The position numbers were made by a program, and so were the translations under genes. A DNA stretch of 64,000 bases, from NCBI RefSeq assembly GCF_900185715.1, contig NZ_FYAS01000055.1:62001-126000 (forward strand), read 5' to 3'. Below the pieces are notes generated by a model that did no database searches, had not been told where the DNA came from, and worked only from the letters and a program-made list of their open reading frames with translations. How positions within the stretch are numbered: position 1 is the stretch's first letter; each line of letters opens with the position of its first letter. The stretch is from Allobosea sp. CS1GBMeth4. GTDB lineage: Bacteria > Pseudomonadota > Alphaproteobacteria > Rhizobiales > Beijerinckiaceae. Positions 52,019 to 60,754 of this stretch are shown in pieces.

Positions 52019-53398
52019 ATGCAGTCCGGTTCCAATGACGATCTGGCCGTGCCGGTCAGGACACAGATCGAAGGGTTCGCGACCGGGGCACTCTCGCCGA
52101 TACGGCTTGCGCAAGCGTCCCATGACAAAGCGCTCGCACATGCGGAGTTGAACTTCATCAGGTTGCGGGACCGGGATGCGATCGCGGCCGACGCGGCGGC
52201 ATCCGAGAAGCGATGGCGGTCCGGCCAGCCGCTGGGAACGCTCGACGGCGTCGTCGTTACCATCAAGGATAATTGCCTGGTTTCGGGTATGACCACGACC
52301 TGGGGATCGAAGGTCAAGCAGATCGATGCCACCGAGGATTCACCACCCGTTGCTCGCCTGCGCGAGGCCGGAGCGATTATACTCGGTCTGACCACGCTGC
52401 CGGAATGGGGTTGGAAGGGCGTGACCGACAACCCCCTCACCGGGATCACCCGCAACCCATGGATGCCGTCCCGGACGAGCGGCGGCAGCAGCGGCGGGGC
52501 GGCTGTGGCGGCGGCGCTTGGTGTTGCTGCCCTCAATCTCGGTTCAGATGGCGCCGGTTCGATCCGCATTCCAGCCTCGTTCTGCGGCGTCTTCGGCTTC
52601 AAGCCGACTTTCGGCGTTGTTCCGGCCTATCCGTTGAGCGCCTTGCCGGAAATGGTCACCTACGGTCCGATCACGCAAACCGTCGAGGACGCCGAGATCA
52701 TGCTCGACATCCTCAGGGCCCCGGATTGGCGTGACTGGATCGCCACGACGCCGGTGCTTCAGCGACGGAAGGACGGCAGCGCTCCCCGGATCGCATACAG
52801 CCGGACCTTGGGCTTTGCCACAGTCGATCAGGACGTGCTCGACGTCACGAGCCGCGCCGTGCAGTCTCTCAGGGAGGCGGGGTGGGAGATCGAGGAGATC
52901 GACCATGTCTTCGATGACCCCTGGGACATCGTCCGTCCGCTGTGTTTCGGCGGCCTGGGCTACATGGTCGGCGCGATCGAACAGGCTGCCCGTGCGGACA
53001 TGGATCCGAACCTCGTATCGTCTCTGCAGATGCGCCCGTCCTCGGACGAGATTTATGCGGCCGCGATCGCCAGGCAGGCACTCGGGCGGACGATGAACCA
53101 CTTTCATCAGCGTTTCGACCTGCTGTTGACGCCGCAGATGCCGCTGACCGCATTCGGGGCCGGGCGCGATTTTCCCGAGGGTCGCGGCATGTCCAACTGG
53201 TTCCAGTGGAACCCTTTCACCTATCCCTTCAATCTGACGCAGCAGCCCGCCGCGTCCCTTCCCTGCGGCCTGTCGGCATCCGGCCTTCCGGTCGGGTTGC
53301 AGGTGGTCGGCCGGCGGTTTTCCGATCTCGACATCCTTTCATTCTGCCGCCAGTTTGAAGAAGTATTTCCATTCCCGCGCCTGCACCAGCTGTCATGA
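52019..53398 (+). CDS. Amidase (amidase signature family)
   Basis: A 459-aa Ser-cisSer-Lys hydrolase. Lys is in VVTIKDNCLV (near 84), cis-Ser and the glycine/serine core in SRTSGGSSGGAAVAAALG (near 155), and the nucleophile in GSDGAGSIRIPAS (near 185). ATG at 52019 has AGGAAG 8 bases upstream; GTG at 52001 is an alternative. It would hydrolyse an amide taken up by the importer. It is not GatA, because gatB/gatC are absent and the context is catabolic. Confidence 0.9.
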   Translation: MQSGSNDDLAVPVRTQIEGFATGALSPIRLAQASHDKALAHAELNFIRLRDRDAIAADAAASEKRWRSGQPLGTLDGVVVTIKDNCLVSGMTTTWGSKVKQIDATEDSPPVARLREAGAIILGLTTLPEWGWKGVTDNPLTGITRNPWMPSRTSGGSSGGAAVAAALGVAALNLGSDGAGSIRIPASFCGVFGFKPTFGVVPAYPLSALPEMVTYGPITQTVEDAEIMLDILRAPDWRDWIATTPVLQRRKDGSAPRIAYSRTLGFATVDQDVLDVTSRAVQSLREAGWEIEEIDHVFDDPWDIVRPLCFGGLGYMVGAIEQAARADMDPNLVSSLQMRPSSDEIYAAAIARQALGRTMNHFHQRFDLLLTPQMPLTAFGAGRDFPEGRGMSNWFQWNPFTYPFNLTQQPAASLPCGLSASGLPVGLQVVGRRFSDLDILSFCRQFEEVFPFPRLHQLS

Positions 53399-53472
53399 CG
53401 GCCCTCTGAAGCCTCCATGCTGCGCCGTGGAGATAAACCTCGGGGTGGCCGCATGAACCTGGACGCGAGGCG

Positions 53473-53937
53473 ATGAGCGAACAACTCGACGATCTGGACC
53501 GTCGAATCCTGCGGGCGATGCAGGACAACAATCGACTGTCCTTTGCGGAATTGGCGGAGAAGGTCGCGTCTTCCTCGGCCTCATGCATGCGCCGGGTCAA
53601 CCGCCTGCGCTCGGCCGGCGTCATTCTGGCGGATATCGCGCTGATCAATCCCAAAGCGGTCGGAAAGACCCTGACCGTCATCGTGAATGTCGAGCTCGAC
53701 CGGGAGCGGCTCGATCTCGTCGAGGAGTTCAAGCGGGCGATGCGCGCAGCCCCCGAGGTCAACCAGTGCTACATGGTGACCGGCGCGGCGGATTTCGTCC
53801 TGATGGTCACCGTGGAAGATGTCGAGGCGTTCGATGCGTTCGTAAAGCAGCGGCTTTACACCAACGCGAACGTCAGGAAATTCCAGAGCATGATCACACT
53901 CGATCGCGTGAAATTCGAGCCTCGCATCAAGATCTGA
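53473..53937 (+). CDS. Lrp/AsnC family transcriptional regulator
   Basis: A 154-aa regulator with the HTH LDRRILRAMQDNNRLSFAELAEKV and SSASCMRRVNRL, followed by the AsnC domain with VNQCYMVTGAADFVLMVTV. It is embedded in the catabolic locus between the amidase and aminotransferase genes on the same strand, so it is the likely local regulator, sensing one of the amino acids involved. Confidence 0.93.
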   Translation: MSEQLDDLDRRILRAMQDNNRLSFAELAEKVASSSASCMRRVNRLRSAGVILADIALINPKAVGKTLTVIVNVELDRERLDLVEEFKRAMRAAPEVNQCYMVTGAADFVLMVTVEDVEAFDAFVKQRLYTNANVRKFQSMITLDRVKFEPRIKI

Positions 53938-54148
53938 CATTGGCTGCCGGCACGCTTCGCAGGCCTTCGCGGAGTGCCGCATGCCCGGAATGGCGGCGTT
54001 TCATCTGGCCGACGCATTTGAGCGCACTGTTTCACGCCAGCCACGAATGCGGATGAAAACAGAGCAGATTGCATGAAAACATGCAGCTCATGGTTCGGGG
54101 CGTTTCGCTCGGAACGACCGCGGAATGCCAAGGAAGCAGGACAGGATC

Positions 54149-55117
54149 ATGCAACATAATGCGGTGGCGGCCGGTGCTCGCTCATGGCCCAGGGTCGAAA
54201 AGGTCGTCCCGGACACCCGGACCTATCCTCGCGGCGTCGCCTATGTCGACGGCGCGTTCACCACCATCTCCGAGGCCAAGATTTCGGTTCTCGACTGGGG
54301 CTTCCTGCATTCGGATGCAACCTATGACACGGCCCATGTCTGGAACGGTCGGTTCTTCCGTCTCGATTTGCATCTCGACCGCTTCTTCGGCGGTCTCGAG
54401 AAGCTGCGGATGTCGATTCCCTATTCACGGGAGCAGGTGGCGGAGATCATGCACACCTGCGTCGGCCTGTCCGGGCTTCGGGCGGCCTATGTGGAGGTGA
54501 TCTGCACGCGCGGGTCGTCCCCGACCTTCAGCCGGGATCCGCGTCAATCGGTCAATCGTTTCATGGCCTTCGCGGTGCCGTTCGGCTCGGTCGCCAACCA
54601 GGAGCAGCTTCGGCGCGGCCTGCATGTTGCGGTCAGCGATATCGTTCGTATTCCCCCGAAATCCGTCGATCCGTCCATCAAGAACTACCATTGGCTCGAC
54701 CTCGTCCGTGGGCTCTACGATGCCTATGAGCAGGGCGCGGAGACGGCTCTCATCCGTGACACCGATGGCAATATCGCGGAGGGGCCGGGGTTCAACGTCT
54801 TCGTCGTCAAGGGCGGCCGGCTGACGACGCCTGCCTTCGGCGTCCTGCCCGGGATCACGCGGCAGAGCGTCTTCGAAATCTGCGGTCTGCTCGGCTATGA
54901 GTATGCGGCCGAGCCGGTGCCTCTCGACAACCTGCTTGGCGCCGATGAGGTGTTCATCACCTCCACGGCCGGCGGCGTCATGCCGGTCACGATCGTCAAT
55001 GGGCAGCCTGTCGGAAATGGCAATGTCGGCGTCGTCACGCAGGAGATCATGAAGGTCTACTGGGAGCGCCATGAGCACCCTGACTGGTCCGTGGCCGTCG
55101 CCTACCCGGAGGCCTAG
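54149..55117 (+). CDS. Class IV aminotransferase (D-amino acid/branched-chain type)
   Basis: A 322-aa fold-type IV PLP enzyme. The catalytic Lys is in SIKNYHWLDLVRGLYDA, and the phosphate-binding region is in GVLPGITRQSV. The N-terminal VAYVDGAFTTISEAKISVLDWG is typical. ATG at 54149 (MQHNAV) is preferred because of AGGA just upstream; ATG at 54125 is in frame. It might be a D-amino acid transaminase, which would fit the FAD-dependent D-amino acid dehydrogenase at the end of the locus. Confidence 0.88.
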   Translation: MQHNAVAAGARSWPRVEKVVPDTRTYPRGVAYVDGAFTTISEAKISVLDWGFLHSDATYDTAHVWNGRFFRLDLHLDRFFGGLEKLRMSIPYSREQVAEIMHTCVGLSGLRAAYVEVICTRGSSPTFSRDPRQSVNRFMAFAVPFGSVANQEQLRRGLHVAVSDIVRIPPKSVDPSIKNYHWLDLVRGLYDAYEQGAETALIRDTDGNIAEGPGFNVFVVKGGRLTTPAFGVLPGITRQSVFEICGLLGYEYAAEPVPLDNLLGADEVFITSTAGGVMPVTIVNGQPVGNGNVGVVTQEIMKVYWERHEHPDWSVAVAYPEA

Positions 55118-55120
55118 ATC

Positions 55121-56329
55121 ATGGGGCTCGAGCCATTCTTCGGCCGGCTGCGATCGGCCATTGATGATGCAAGGCGCGATGGGCTTTACAAGGATGAGAT
55201 CATCCTCGGCTCACCTCAGCAGGCCCGGGTCGATATCCTTTCAGGCGAGATCGAGCCTTCGCTGATCAACATGTGCTCGAACAACTATCTGGGGCTGGCC
55301 AACAATCCGAAACTGGTTGCCGCCGCACGGGAGAGCCTGCTGGTCGATGGCTTCGGCATGGCCTCCGTCCGCTTCATCTGCGGGTCCCATGCCGTTCACA
55401 AGCAGCTTGAGCGACGAATCTCGCAATTCCTCCAGACCGACGACACCATCTTGTTCAGCTCGTGTTTCGACGCGAATGCCGGTGTGTTCGAGGCACTGCT
55501 CGACGAAGAAGACGTGGTCATCAGCGACGCGCTCAATCACGCCAGCATCATCGATGGCATTCGTTTGTGCAAAGCCCGCAGGCTCCGCTACCGAAACAAC
55601 GACATGGCGGATCTGGAGCGGGCTCTCAAGGAAGCCGCCGGCGCTCGGACGGTCCTGATCGCGACAGATGGCGTCTTTTCCATGGATGGTATCGTCGCCG
55701 ATCTCAGGAGTATCTGCGACCTGGCTCATCGATACGGCGCGCTGGTTCTTGTCGATGACTCCCATGCTGTCGGCGTTATCGGGCCGGGCGGCAGAGGAAC
55801 GCCCGCATTGTTCGACGTACAAGAACAGGTGCAGATTGTGACGGGCACGCTAGGAAAGGCCCTCGGAGGCGCCTCGGGCGGCTATGTCAGCGGGCGCAAT
55901 GAGATCATCACGTGGTTGAGACAGAGGGCCAGGCCCTATCTGTTCTCGAATGCCCTGATGCCGGCGATCTGCTCGGCTTCGCTTGCAGCCATCGATCTGG
56001 CGGAAGCCGGGGACCAGTTCAGGGATCATCTAAGCCGGCAGACCGCGCGCCTGAGGGGCGGGTTGTCGCAACTGGGATTGAAGCTGGGAGGAAGTAGCCA
56101 TCCCATCGTGCCGGTGCTGTGTGGCGAGCCGCTCCTGGCCGTCGAGCTCACCAGTCATCTCCGGAGCAACGGAATCCTCGCCGTTCCCTTCTCTTTTCCC
56201 GTCGTGCCGCAAGGTCAGGCGCGCGTCCGGATGCAGGTCAGCGCCTCCCACACCCTGCAGGATATCGATGATGTTCTCGCCGTCATGGAGCAATTTCCCA
56301 ATCTCGATGAACTGAGGGATGTCGCGTAG
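55121..56329 (+). CDS. kbl: Glycine C-acetyltransferase (2-amino-3-ketobutyrate CoA ligase)
   Basis: A 402-aa alpha-oxoamine synthase. The PLP lysine is Lys246 in TGTLGKALGG; NMCSNNYLGLANNP, GMASVRFICG and VLVDDSHAVGVIG are the KBL landmarks. It splits 2-amino-3-ketobutyrate with CoA to glycine and acetyl-CoA (reversible). It starts 3 bases after the aminotransferase stop. Threonine dehydrogenase, its usual partner, is not in the window. Glycine from this reaction is the ligand of the riboswitch just downstream. Confidence 0.92.
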   Translation: MGLEPFFGRLRSAIDDARRDGLYKDEIILGSPQQARVDILSGEIEPSLINMCSNNYLGLANNPKLVAAARESLLVDGFGMASVRFICGSHAVHKQLERRISQFLQTDDTILFSSCFDANAGVFEALLDEEDVVISDALNHASIIDGIRLCKARRLRYRNNDMADLERALKEAAGARTVLIATDGVFSMDGIVADLRSICDLAHRYGALVLVDDSHAVGVIGPGGRGTPALFDVQEQVQIVTGTLGKALGGASGGYVSGRNEIITWLRQRARPYLFSNALMPAICSASLAAIDLAEAGDQFRDHLSRQTARLRGGLSQLGLKLGGSSHPIVPVLCGEPLLAVELTSHLRSNGILAVPFSFPVVPQGQARVRMQVSASHTLQDIDDVLAVMEQFPNLDELRDVA

Positions 56330-56454
56330 ACGACGCATTGTCCCCGCATGGCCGGCATTCGGTTCCCCAATTTCGGCTTGATGCGGCCAGCGAGGGCGAG
56401 CGCAGTCGCAACTGAAAATCTGGTTTGACAGTCGACGCAGGAACGCGAAGTATT

Positions 56455-56651
56455 CTTTTCAGCGGGAGAGATCGTCGGGTTTTCGAACTCGAACGACGCC
56501 GACGGAGCAACCACCCCGGAAACTCTCAGGCAAAAGTACCGCTGCGATGGTTAGACTCTGAAAAGCAGGACGGCAGTTCTGCGCCGATGGTGAAAGTCGC
56601 AAGGCTCGAATGACCGGGCCCGACGAAGCTCTCAGGCCAATGACAGAGGGG
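56455..56651 (+). promoter_or_regulatory. Tandem glycine riboswitch
   Basis: Two aptamer modules follow each other. The first runs from AGCGGGAGAG at 56461 through CCGGAAACTCTCAGGCAAAAG. The second runs from about 56555 through GCCGATGGTGAAAGTCG to GAAGCTCTCAGGCCAATGACAG. The 'GGAGAG ... CTCTCAGG' pair and the paired modules with a short linker are the glycine riboswitch hallmark. The second module ends in AGAGGGGG, the ribosome binding site of the next gene, so control of translation is likely. Confidence 0.93.
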
Positions 56652-56656
56652 GTGCA

Positions 56657-57946
56657 ATGACCCGCATGGTGCGGGCAGGAGCACCTATGAGCACATCGGA
56701 TATCTCACGCGTCGCCGTGATCGGCGCGGGCATCACCGGCATAACGACCGCTTACAACCTCGCCAGGCGGGGCTGCCGGGTCACCGTCTTCGACCGTCAG
56801 CCCTACGCGGCGATGGAAACCTCCTTCGCCAATGGCGGCCAGCTCTCGGCCTCGAATGCCGAGGTCTGGAACAGTTGGGCGACCGTCCTGAAGGGCATCA
56901 AGTGGATGTTCACGCCGGGCGCGCCTCTCCTCGTCAATCCAAAACCCTCCTGGCACAAGCTGTCCTGGATGGGCGAGTTCGTAGCGTCGATCCCCAGATA
57001 CGAAGAGAACACGCTGACGACGGCCCGGCTCGCGATCGAGGCCCGCGCCCATCTGATGCGCATGGCTCGCGAGGAGAACATCGCGTTCGACTGCGAGGAG
57101 CGCGGTATTCTGCACTTCTACCACAGCAAGGCGGAGTTCGAAGCGGCTGCCAGGGTATCGGCGCTTCTTGCGAAAGGCGGACTGGAACGCCGCGCCGTCA
57201 CGCCTGACGAGATCCGCGCGATCGAGCCCTCGCTGAACGGCGATTTCTACGGCGGCTTTTACACGCCCTCGGATTTTACCGGCGACATCCATAAATTCAC
57301 CACCGGCCTTGCCAGTGCCTGCGAGCGCCTCGGCGTGGCCATGCGACTCGCGAGTGACGTTCAATCGATCGAGCGCAACTCCGCGGACGGTATCCGTGTG
57401 AACTGGGCCTCGAGCGAAGGCGGAAAGCACGCAGAGGTCGAAAGCGAGGCCTTCGATCGCATCGTCGTCTGCGGCGGCGTCATGTCCCGCCGGCTGGGTG
57501 CCAGCCTCGGCGATCGCGTCAATGTCTATCCGGTCAAGGGATACTCGATCACGGTTCAACTGCCGGAAGCGACGGATCAGGCCGCCGCTCCATGGACGAG
57601 CCTGCTCGACGACCGCGCCAAGATCGTCACTAGCCGGCTCGGGCCCAGCCGTTTCCGCGTTGCCGGCACGGCCGAGTTCAACGGCTACAATAAGGATATC
57701 CGGGCCAGCCGGATCGAGCCGCTGGTGCAATGGTGCCGCAAGCATTTCCCAGGAATGAGCACTCGGCATGCCGTACCCTGGGCCGGCCTGCGGCCGATGA
57801 TGCCCGACATGCTGCCGAGGGTCATGCGCGGGCGCGATCCACGGGTATTCTACAACACGGGCCATGGTCATCTCGGCTGGACCTTGTCTGCCGCCACGGC
57901 CGATGCCGTCGCGGCCCTGGTGACAGCGCGCCCGAACAAAAGGTAG
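56657..57946 (+). CDS. FAD-dependent D-amino acid dehydrogenase (DadA-like)
   Basis: A 429-aa flavoprotein of the DadA/glycine oxidase superfamily. The FAD motif VIGAGITGITTAYNLARRG is at about 22-40; TSFANGGQLSASNAEVW is characteristic of DadA; the C-terminus has GHGHLGWTLSAATAD. ATG at 56657 is set by GGGGG 5 bases upstream, inside the riboswitch tail; ATG at 56687 is in frame. Control by a glycine riboswitch suggests that glycine itself, or a compound giving glycine, is oxidised. Confidence 0.9.
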   Translation: MTRMVRAGAPMSTSDISRVAVIGAGITGITTAYNLARRGCRVTVFDRQPYAAMETSFANGGQLSASNAEVWNSWATVLKGIKWMFTPGAPLLVNPKPSWHKLSWMGEFVASIPRYEENTLTTARLAIEARAHLMRMAREENIAFDCEERGILHFYHSKAEFEAAARVSALLAKGGLERRAVTPDEIRAIEPSLNGDFYGGFYTPSDFTGDIHKFTTGLASACERLGVAMRLASDVQSIERNSADGIRVNWASSEGGKHAEVESEAFDRIVVCGGVMSRRLGASLGDRVNVYPVKGYSITVQLPEATDQAAAPWTSLLDDRAKIVTSRLGPSRFRVAGTAEFNGYNKDIRASRIEPLVQWCRKHFPGMSTRHAVPWAGLRPMMPDMLPRVMRGRDPRVFYNTGHGHLGWTLSAATADAVAALVTARPNKR

Positions 57947-58311
57947 GGCCAGCCTCCGAACCACAAAAGCGCCCTGCCAGGTTACTTGGCTCGAATTGCT
58001 TTGGCAGGGCCTGCTTCGGTCGACAGCAGGTCCTCTCGTTCGACGACAATGAGCGAATGTCTGCTTCCGGGCCAAGCACTAAAGTCCGCTGTTGGCGCAC
58101 CGCGACTGGTGGAGCCTAGGCCAGCGGTGGCTGGGGAAGCGACGCCCGAGAATGTGCGGTCCGGACGCCAGAAGGATGGTCGTGACCGCACCGATCCTTT
58201 TGCGAACAGCACCCGGGCAAGGCCGCCAGGAGGTCAGCTGGAACTTTCTCGGCCCCGTGCAGGTTGTCCGATGGCCGCCGCTGAGTCAGCGCTGAACAGC
58301 AAGAGGCATCC
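57947..58311. other. Gap with hairpin and dispersed repeat copy 5
   Basis: 365 bases without a gene. GCCCTGCCA at 57971 pairs over 9 bp with TGGCAGGGC at 58002, around a 22-nt loop; it may end the catabolic transcript, although no T run follows. A repeat copy is at about 58055-58100 (AATGTCTGCTTCCGGGC ... AAAGTCCGCTGTTGGCGC). Confidence 0.5.
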
Positions 58312-58566
58312 ATGGGCATCATCTGGACGGTCATCATCGGATTTGTCGCGGGCGTCGTCGCGAAGTTTCTCACGCCAGGCTCAAACGAACCCTCGGGGTT
58401 CATCCTGACCACGATCCTGGGCATCATCGGCGCGGTCGTTGCCACTTATCTTGGCCAGGCCATGGGCTTCTATCGGCCCGGCGAGGGAGCTGGCTTCATC
58501 GGCGCTGTCGTCGGCGCGGTAATCCTGCTCGTCGCCTGGTCGATGATCAGCCGCCGCAACGCCTGA
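58312..58566 (+). CDS. GlsB/YeaQ/YmgE family membrane protein
   Basis: An 84-aa protein with three hydrophobic helices (about 2-20, 28-48 and 58-78). It has the transglycosylase-associated pattern GIIWTVIIGFVAGVVAKFL, then GFILTTILGIIGAVVATYLG and GFIGAVVGAVILL. Family members are stress-induced inner-membrane proteins. It lies 22 bases before the yidB-like gene, so the two are probably an operon. Confidence 0.93.
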   Translation: MGIIWTVIIGFVAGVVAKFLTPGSNEPSGFILTTILGIIGAVVATYLGQAMGFYRPGEGAGFIGAVVGAVILLVAWSMISRRNA

Positions 58567-58588
58567 CACCCTAAAATGGAGATTTGCG

Positions 58589-59044
58589 ATGGGCAGCGAT
58601 AACGGTTTTCCGTCGATGACAGCCCTGCTCGGGCTTCTGGCGATCGCCGGCTACCAGAACCGCGACAAGCTGGCCGAATGGTTCGGCGGGGCACAGCATG
58701 GCGAAAGGCCGCTGGGCGCGCCAGCTGGGATCGACGGGGTCTTGAAGGATCCGAACGCCGCTGCCGGGGGCGGCGTTGGCAGCCTTCTCGGCAACGGCAT
58801 CCAGGAACTGCTCGAGCGCTTCAGGCAGGCCGGGCGCGGCGATGCCGCCGACTCTTGGGTCCGAACGGGTGCCAACCAACAGATCGACGGCCAGGACCTC
58901 GAGCAGGCCATCGGCCCGGACGTCATGGAACGGCTCGCGGCCCAGACCGGGCTCAGCCGTGAGGAGATCGTGGCTCGCCTCTCGAGACGGTTGCCTGAAG
59001 CCATCGACAAATACACTCCTGACGGCCAAGTGCCCGCAGCTTGA
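58589..59044 (+). CDS. YidB family protein
   Basis: A 151-aa protein of the YidB (DUF937) type: a Gly-rich region with GGGVGSLLGNGIQELLERFRQ, SWVRTGANQQIDGQDLEQAIG, then the helical end LSREEIVARLSRRLPEAIDKYTP. Role unknown; probably cytoplasmic. It is co-oriented with the GlsB-type gene. Confidence 0.9.
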   Translation: MGSDNGFPSMTALLGLLAIAGYQNRDKLAEWFGGAQHGERPLGAPAGIDGVLKDPNAAAGGGVGSLLGNGIQELLERFRQAGRGDAADSWVRTGANQQIDGQDLEQAIGPDVMERLAAQTGLSREEIVARLSRRLPEAIDKYTPDGQVPAA

Positions 59045-59059
59045 GGGCGAAGCGGTGAT

Positions 59060-59176
59060 ATGCGCCGCGCACGCAGCGGCCACATCCTGAACATCTCCTC
59101 GATCGGCGGCTACTGCAGTGCGGCGGGCTATACTTGCTTGTGGCGCAGCACACCCCTTGACGGCATCCCGCCGTAA
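59060..59176 (+). pseudogene. Short-chain dehydrogenase fragment
   Basis: A 38-codon frame begins MRRARSGHILNISSIGGY. RSGHILNISSIGG is the catalytic-serine strand of classical short-chain dehydrogenases. The downstream YxxxK is missing and the frame soon stops. It is a relic only. Confidence 0.5.
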
Positions 59177-59297
59177 TCTCATCACGCCAGTCGTGGAGCG
59201 TCTTACCAGTCGGGCCGGGAATCCCGCCGCCCCGCGAGGCAGCCGTTGAGCGCGCCAGCGGGTTCCAGTTCAGAAGCTCCGGCTCGCTCGCGATGAC

Positions 59298-60080
59298 TCA
59301 TCCAAGTAGATCTCCCTGCGCCGGCGGCTTGATCGCCGGGAACAGCGCTGGGTCGTTCGGATCGTCCTTCTTCACGCCGCGGGCGACGATCGTCAGCGAG
59401 CCGTCATGCAAGGGTCGCTGCAGCGCCTTGGCCTGTTCCCAGGGCGCCGTCATCCAGACGGCGCAGTCCTCCGGCGTCGTCAGGATCACCGGCATCGCCT
59501 TGGGGTGCACGGCGCCGACCTCGGCATTCGGCTCGGTGGTGAGGAACGCGAAGAGGTCGCAGGTTTCCTCGCCCGTCTTCATCTTGCGCACGCAGGTCCA
59601 GCGGGGCGTCCAGATGCCGGCGAAGAAGGCGGTCGGCCGCTCCTCGCCGAAGGCGAACCAGATGTCGCCGCCGGCCTCCTTGTTGAACTCGCTGAAGCTG
59701 GTGAAGGGCACGAGGCAGCGATGAGGCACGTCGAGCCAGCGCTTCCAGTGCGAGCTCGAGGTGTTGCGGACATTGGTCGTGCCGCTGTCCGGCTCCATCC
59801 CCAGCAGCTGGTCGAAGTCGACGGGCTTGTTCTTGGCGCGGAGCTTGTCGGCGCGCTTCGTCGCGGCGTCGAGCAGCGCCTTCTTCGACGAGGGCATGCC
59901 CCAGCGCGTCATCGCCAGGCGCGCCTCGCCCTCTTCATTGCGGATGATCGGCGCCTCATAATCCGGGAATATGCCGGGCTGCGGCGGCAAGTTGGCGAAG
60001 TTCGCGCCGCCGTCATTGAACGGCGCGAACAGCTTGCGCATCGCCTCGACATTGCGGGTGTGGCTGTAGAGATTGCACAT
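59298..60080 (-). CDS. SRAP/HMCES-type protein (YedK family)
   Basis: A 260-aa SOS response-associated protein. Cys2 (MCNLYSHT) forms the thiazolidine crosslink with abasic sites. The RNTSSS segment and CLVPFTSFSEFNK are the other conserved parts, and the active-site His is in HPKAMPVIL near 213. It shields abasic sites in single-stranded DNA. Confidence 0.93.
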   Translation of the reverse strand: MCNLYSHTRNVEAMRKLFAPFNDGGANFANLPPQPGIFPDYEAPIIRNEEGEARLAMTRWGMPSSKKALLDAATKRADKLRAKNKPVDFDQLLGMEPDSGTTNVRNTSSSHWKRWLDVPHRCLVPFTSFSEFNKEAGGDIWFAFGEERPTAFFAGIWTPRWTCVRKMKTGEETCDLFAFLTTEPNAEVGAVHPKAMPVILTTPEDCAVWMTAPWEQAKALQRPLHDGSLTIVARGVKKDDPNDPALFPAIKPPAQGDLLG

Positions 60081-60290
60081 CCCGAGAAGCTAGGCCGGTG
60101 CTCAGCGTCGCGCTAGCCTGAGCTCTGAAGCGGACATCGGGAATGCCCGCATTCGCCCCGTTGCGGACGTCAAACGTACGCTAACCGCACATGCGATTTT
60201 CTACCCAAGCGAGGTGGAGCCGACCTGCGAAGGACATGCATTTCCGGAGTTGGCGTGCTTCAGTGTTGTCGTGCCATTTTGGAAAGATCC

Positions 60291-60692
60291 ATGCGCTTAT
60301 TCATTGCAGTGCTGGTCTTGTTCGGATTTACAGACCCGTCAGTTGCTGTGGCTCCCTCTTCACAGTCAGCGCCGTTGTCAACGACCACGACTTTTCACGC
60401 GACCTTTCGATGCCGTCTCTCCGACGATCTCTGCCATTCAGTTTACCGGGAGCTTGGCAGGCTCACTGACGCGCAACTCAAAGATGCTCAAAAATATCGT
60501 CGATATCCATTAGAAGAGCGTATCGAGCTGATTGCAAACCGCAATTTCGCTCGCTTGCAGAGGCGGCTGCCTCAGCTCCGTAAGGACGTAGGGCAGGAGG
60601 TTCTGCGACTCCATCTATGTGCAGCCAAAGACAGACTAGCGGCTGCAAAAGGCGCCGCTTATTCGACTAACTGCGACAGCCTTGCTCCCTAG
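60291..60692 (+). CDS. Secreted unknown protein
   Basis: A 133-aa protein with a signal peptide (MRLFIAVLVLFGF, cleavage near SVAV), a Ser/Thr-rich linker and a helical, basic domain with RNFARLQRRLPQLRKDV. Four Cys lie in the mature part. GGAAAG five bases before the ATG supports the start. GC is lower than in its neighbours. No family recognised. A fragment resembling the dispersed repeat lies just upstream (60240-60262). Confidence 0.6.
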   Translation: MRLFIAVLVLFGFTDPSVAVAPSSQSAPLSTTTTFHATFRCRLSDDLCHSVYRELGRLTDAQLKDAQKYRRYPLEERIELIANRNFARLQRRLPQLRKDVGQEVLRLHLCAAKDRLAAAKGAAYSTNCDSLAP

Positions 60693-60754
60693 ACAGCAAC
60701 GGAGACTCGTCAGTTGCGTCGCTCAGAGGTCCGCTTCCGACCCTTATTTGACGC

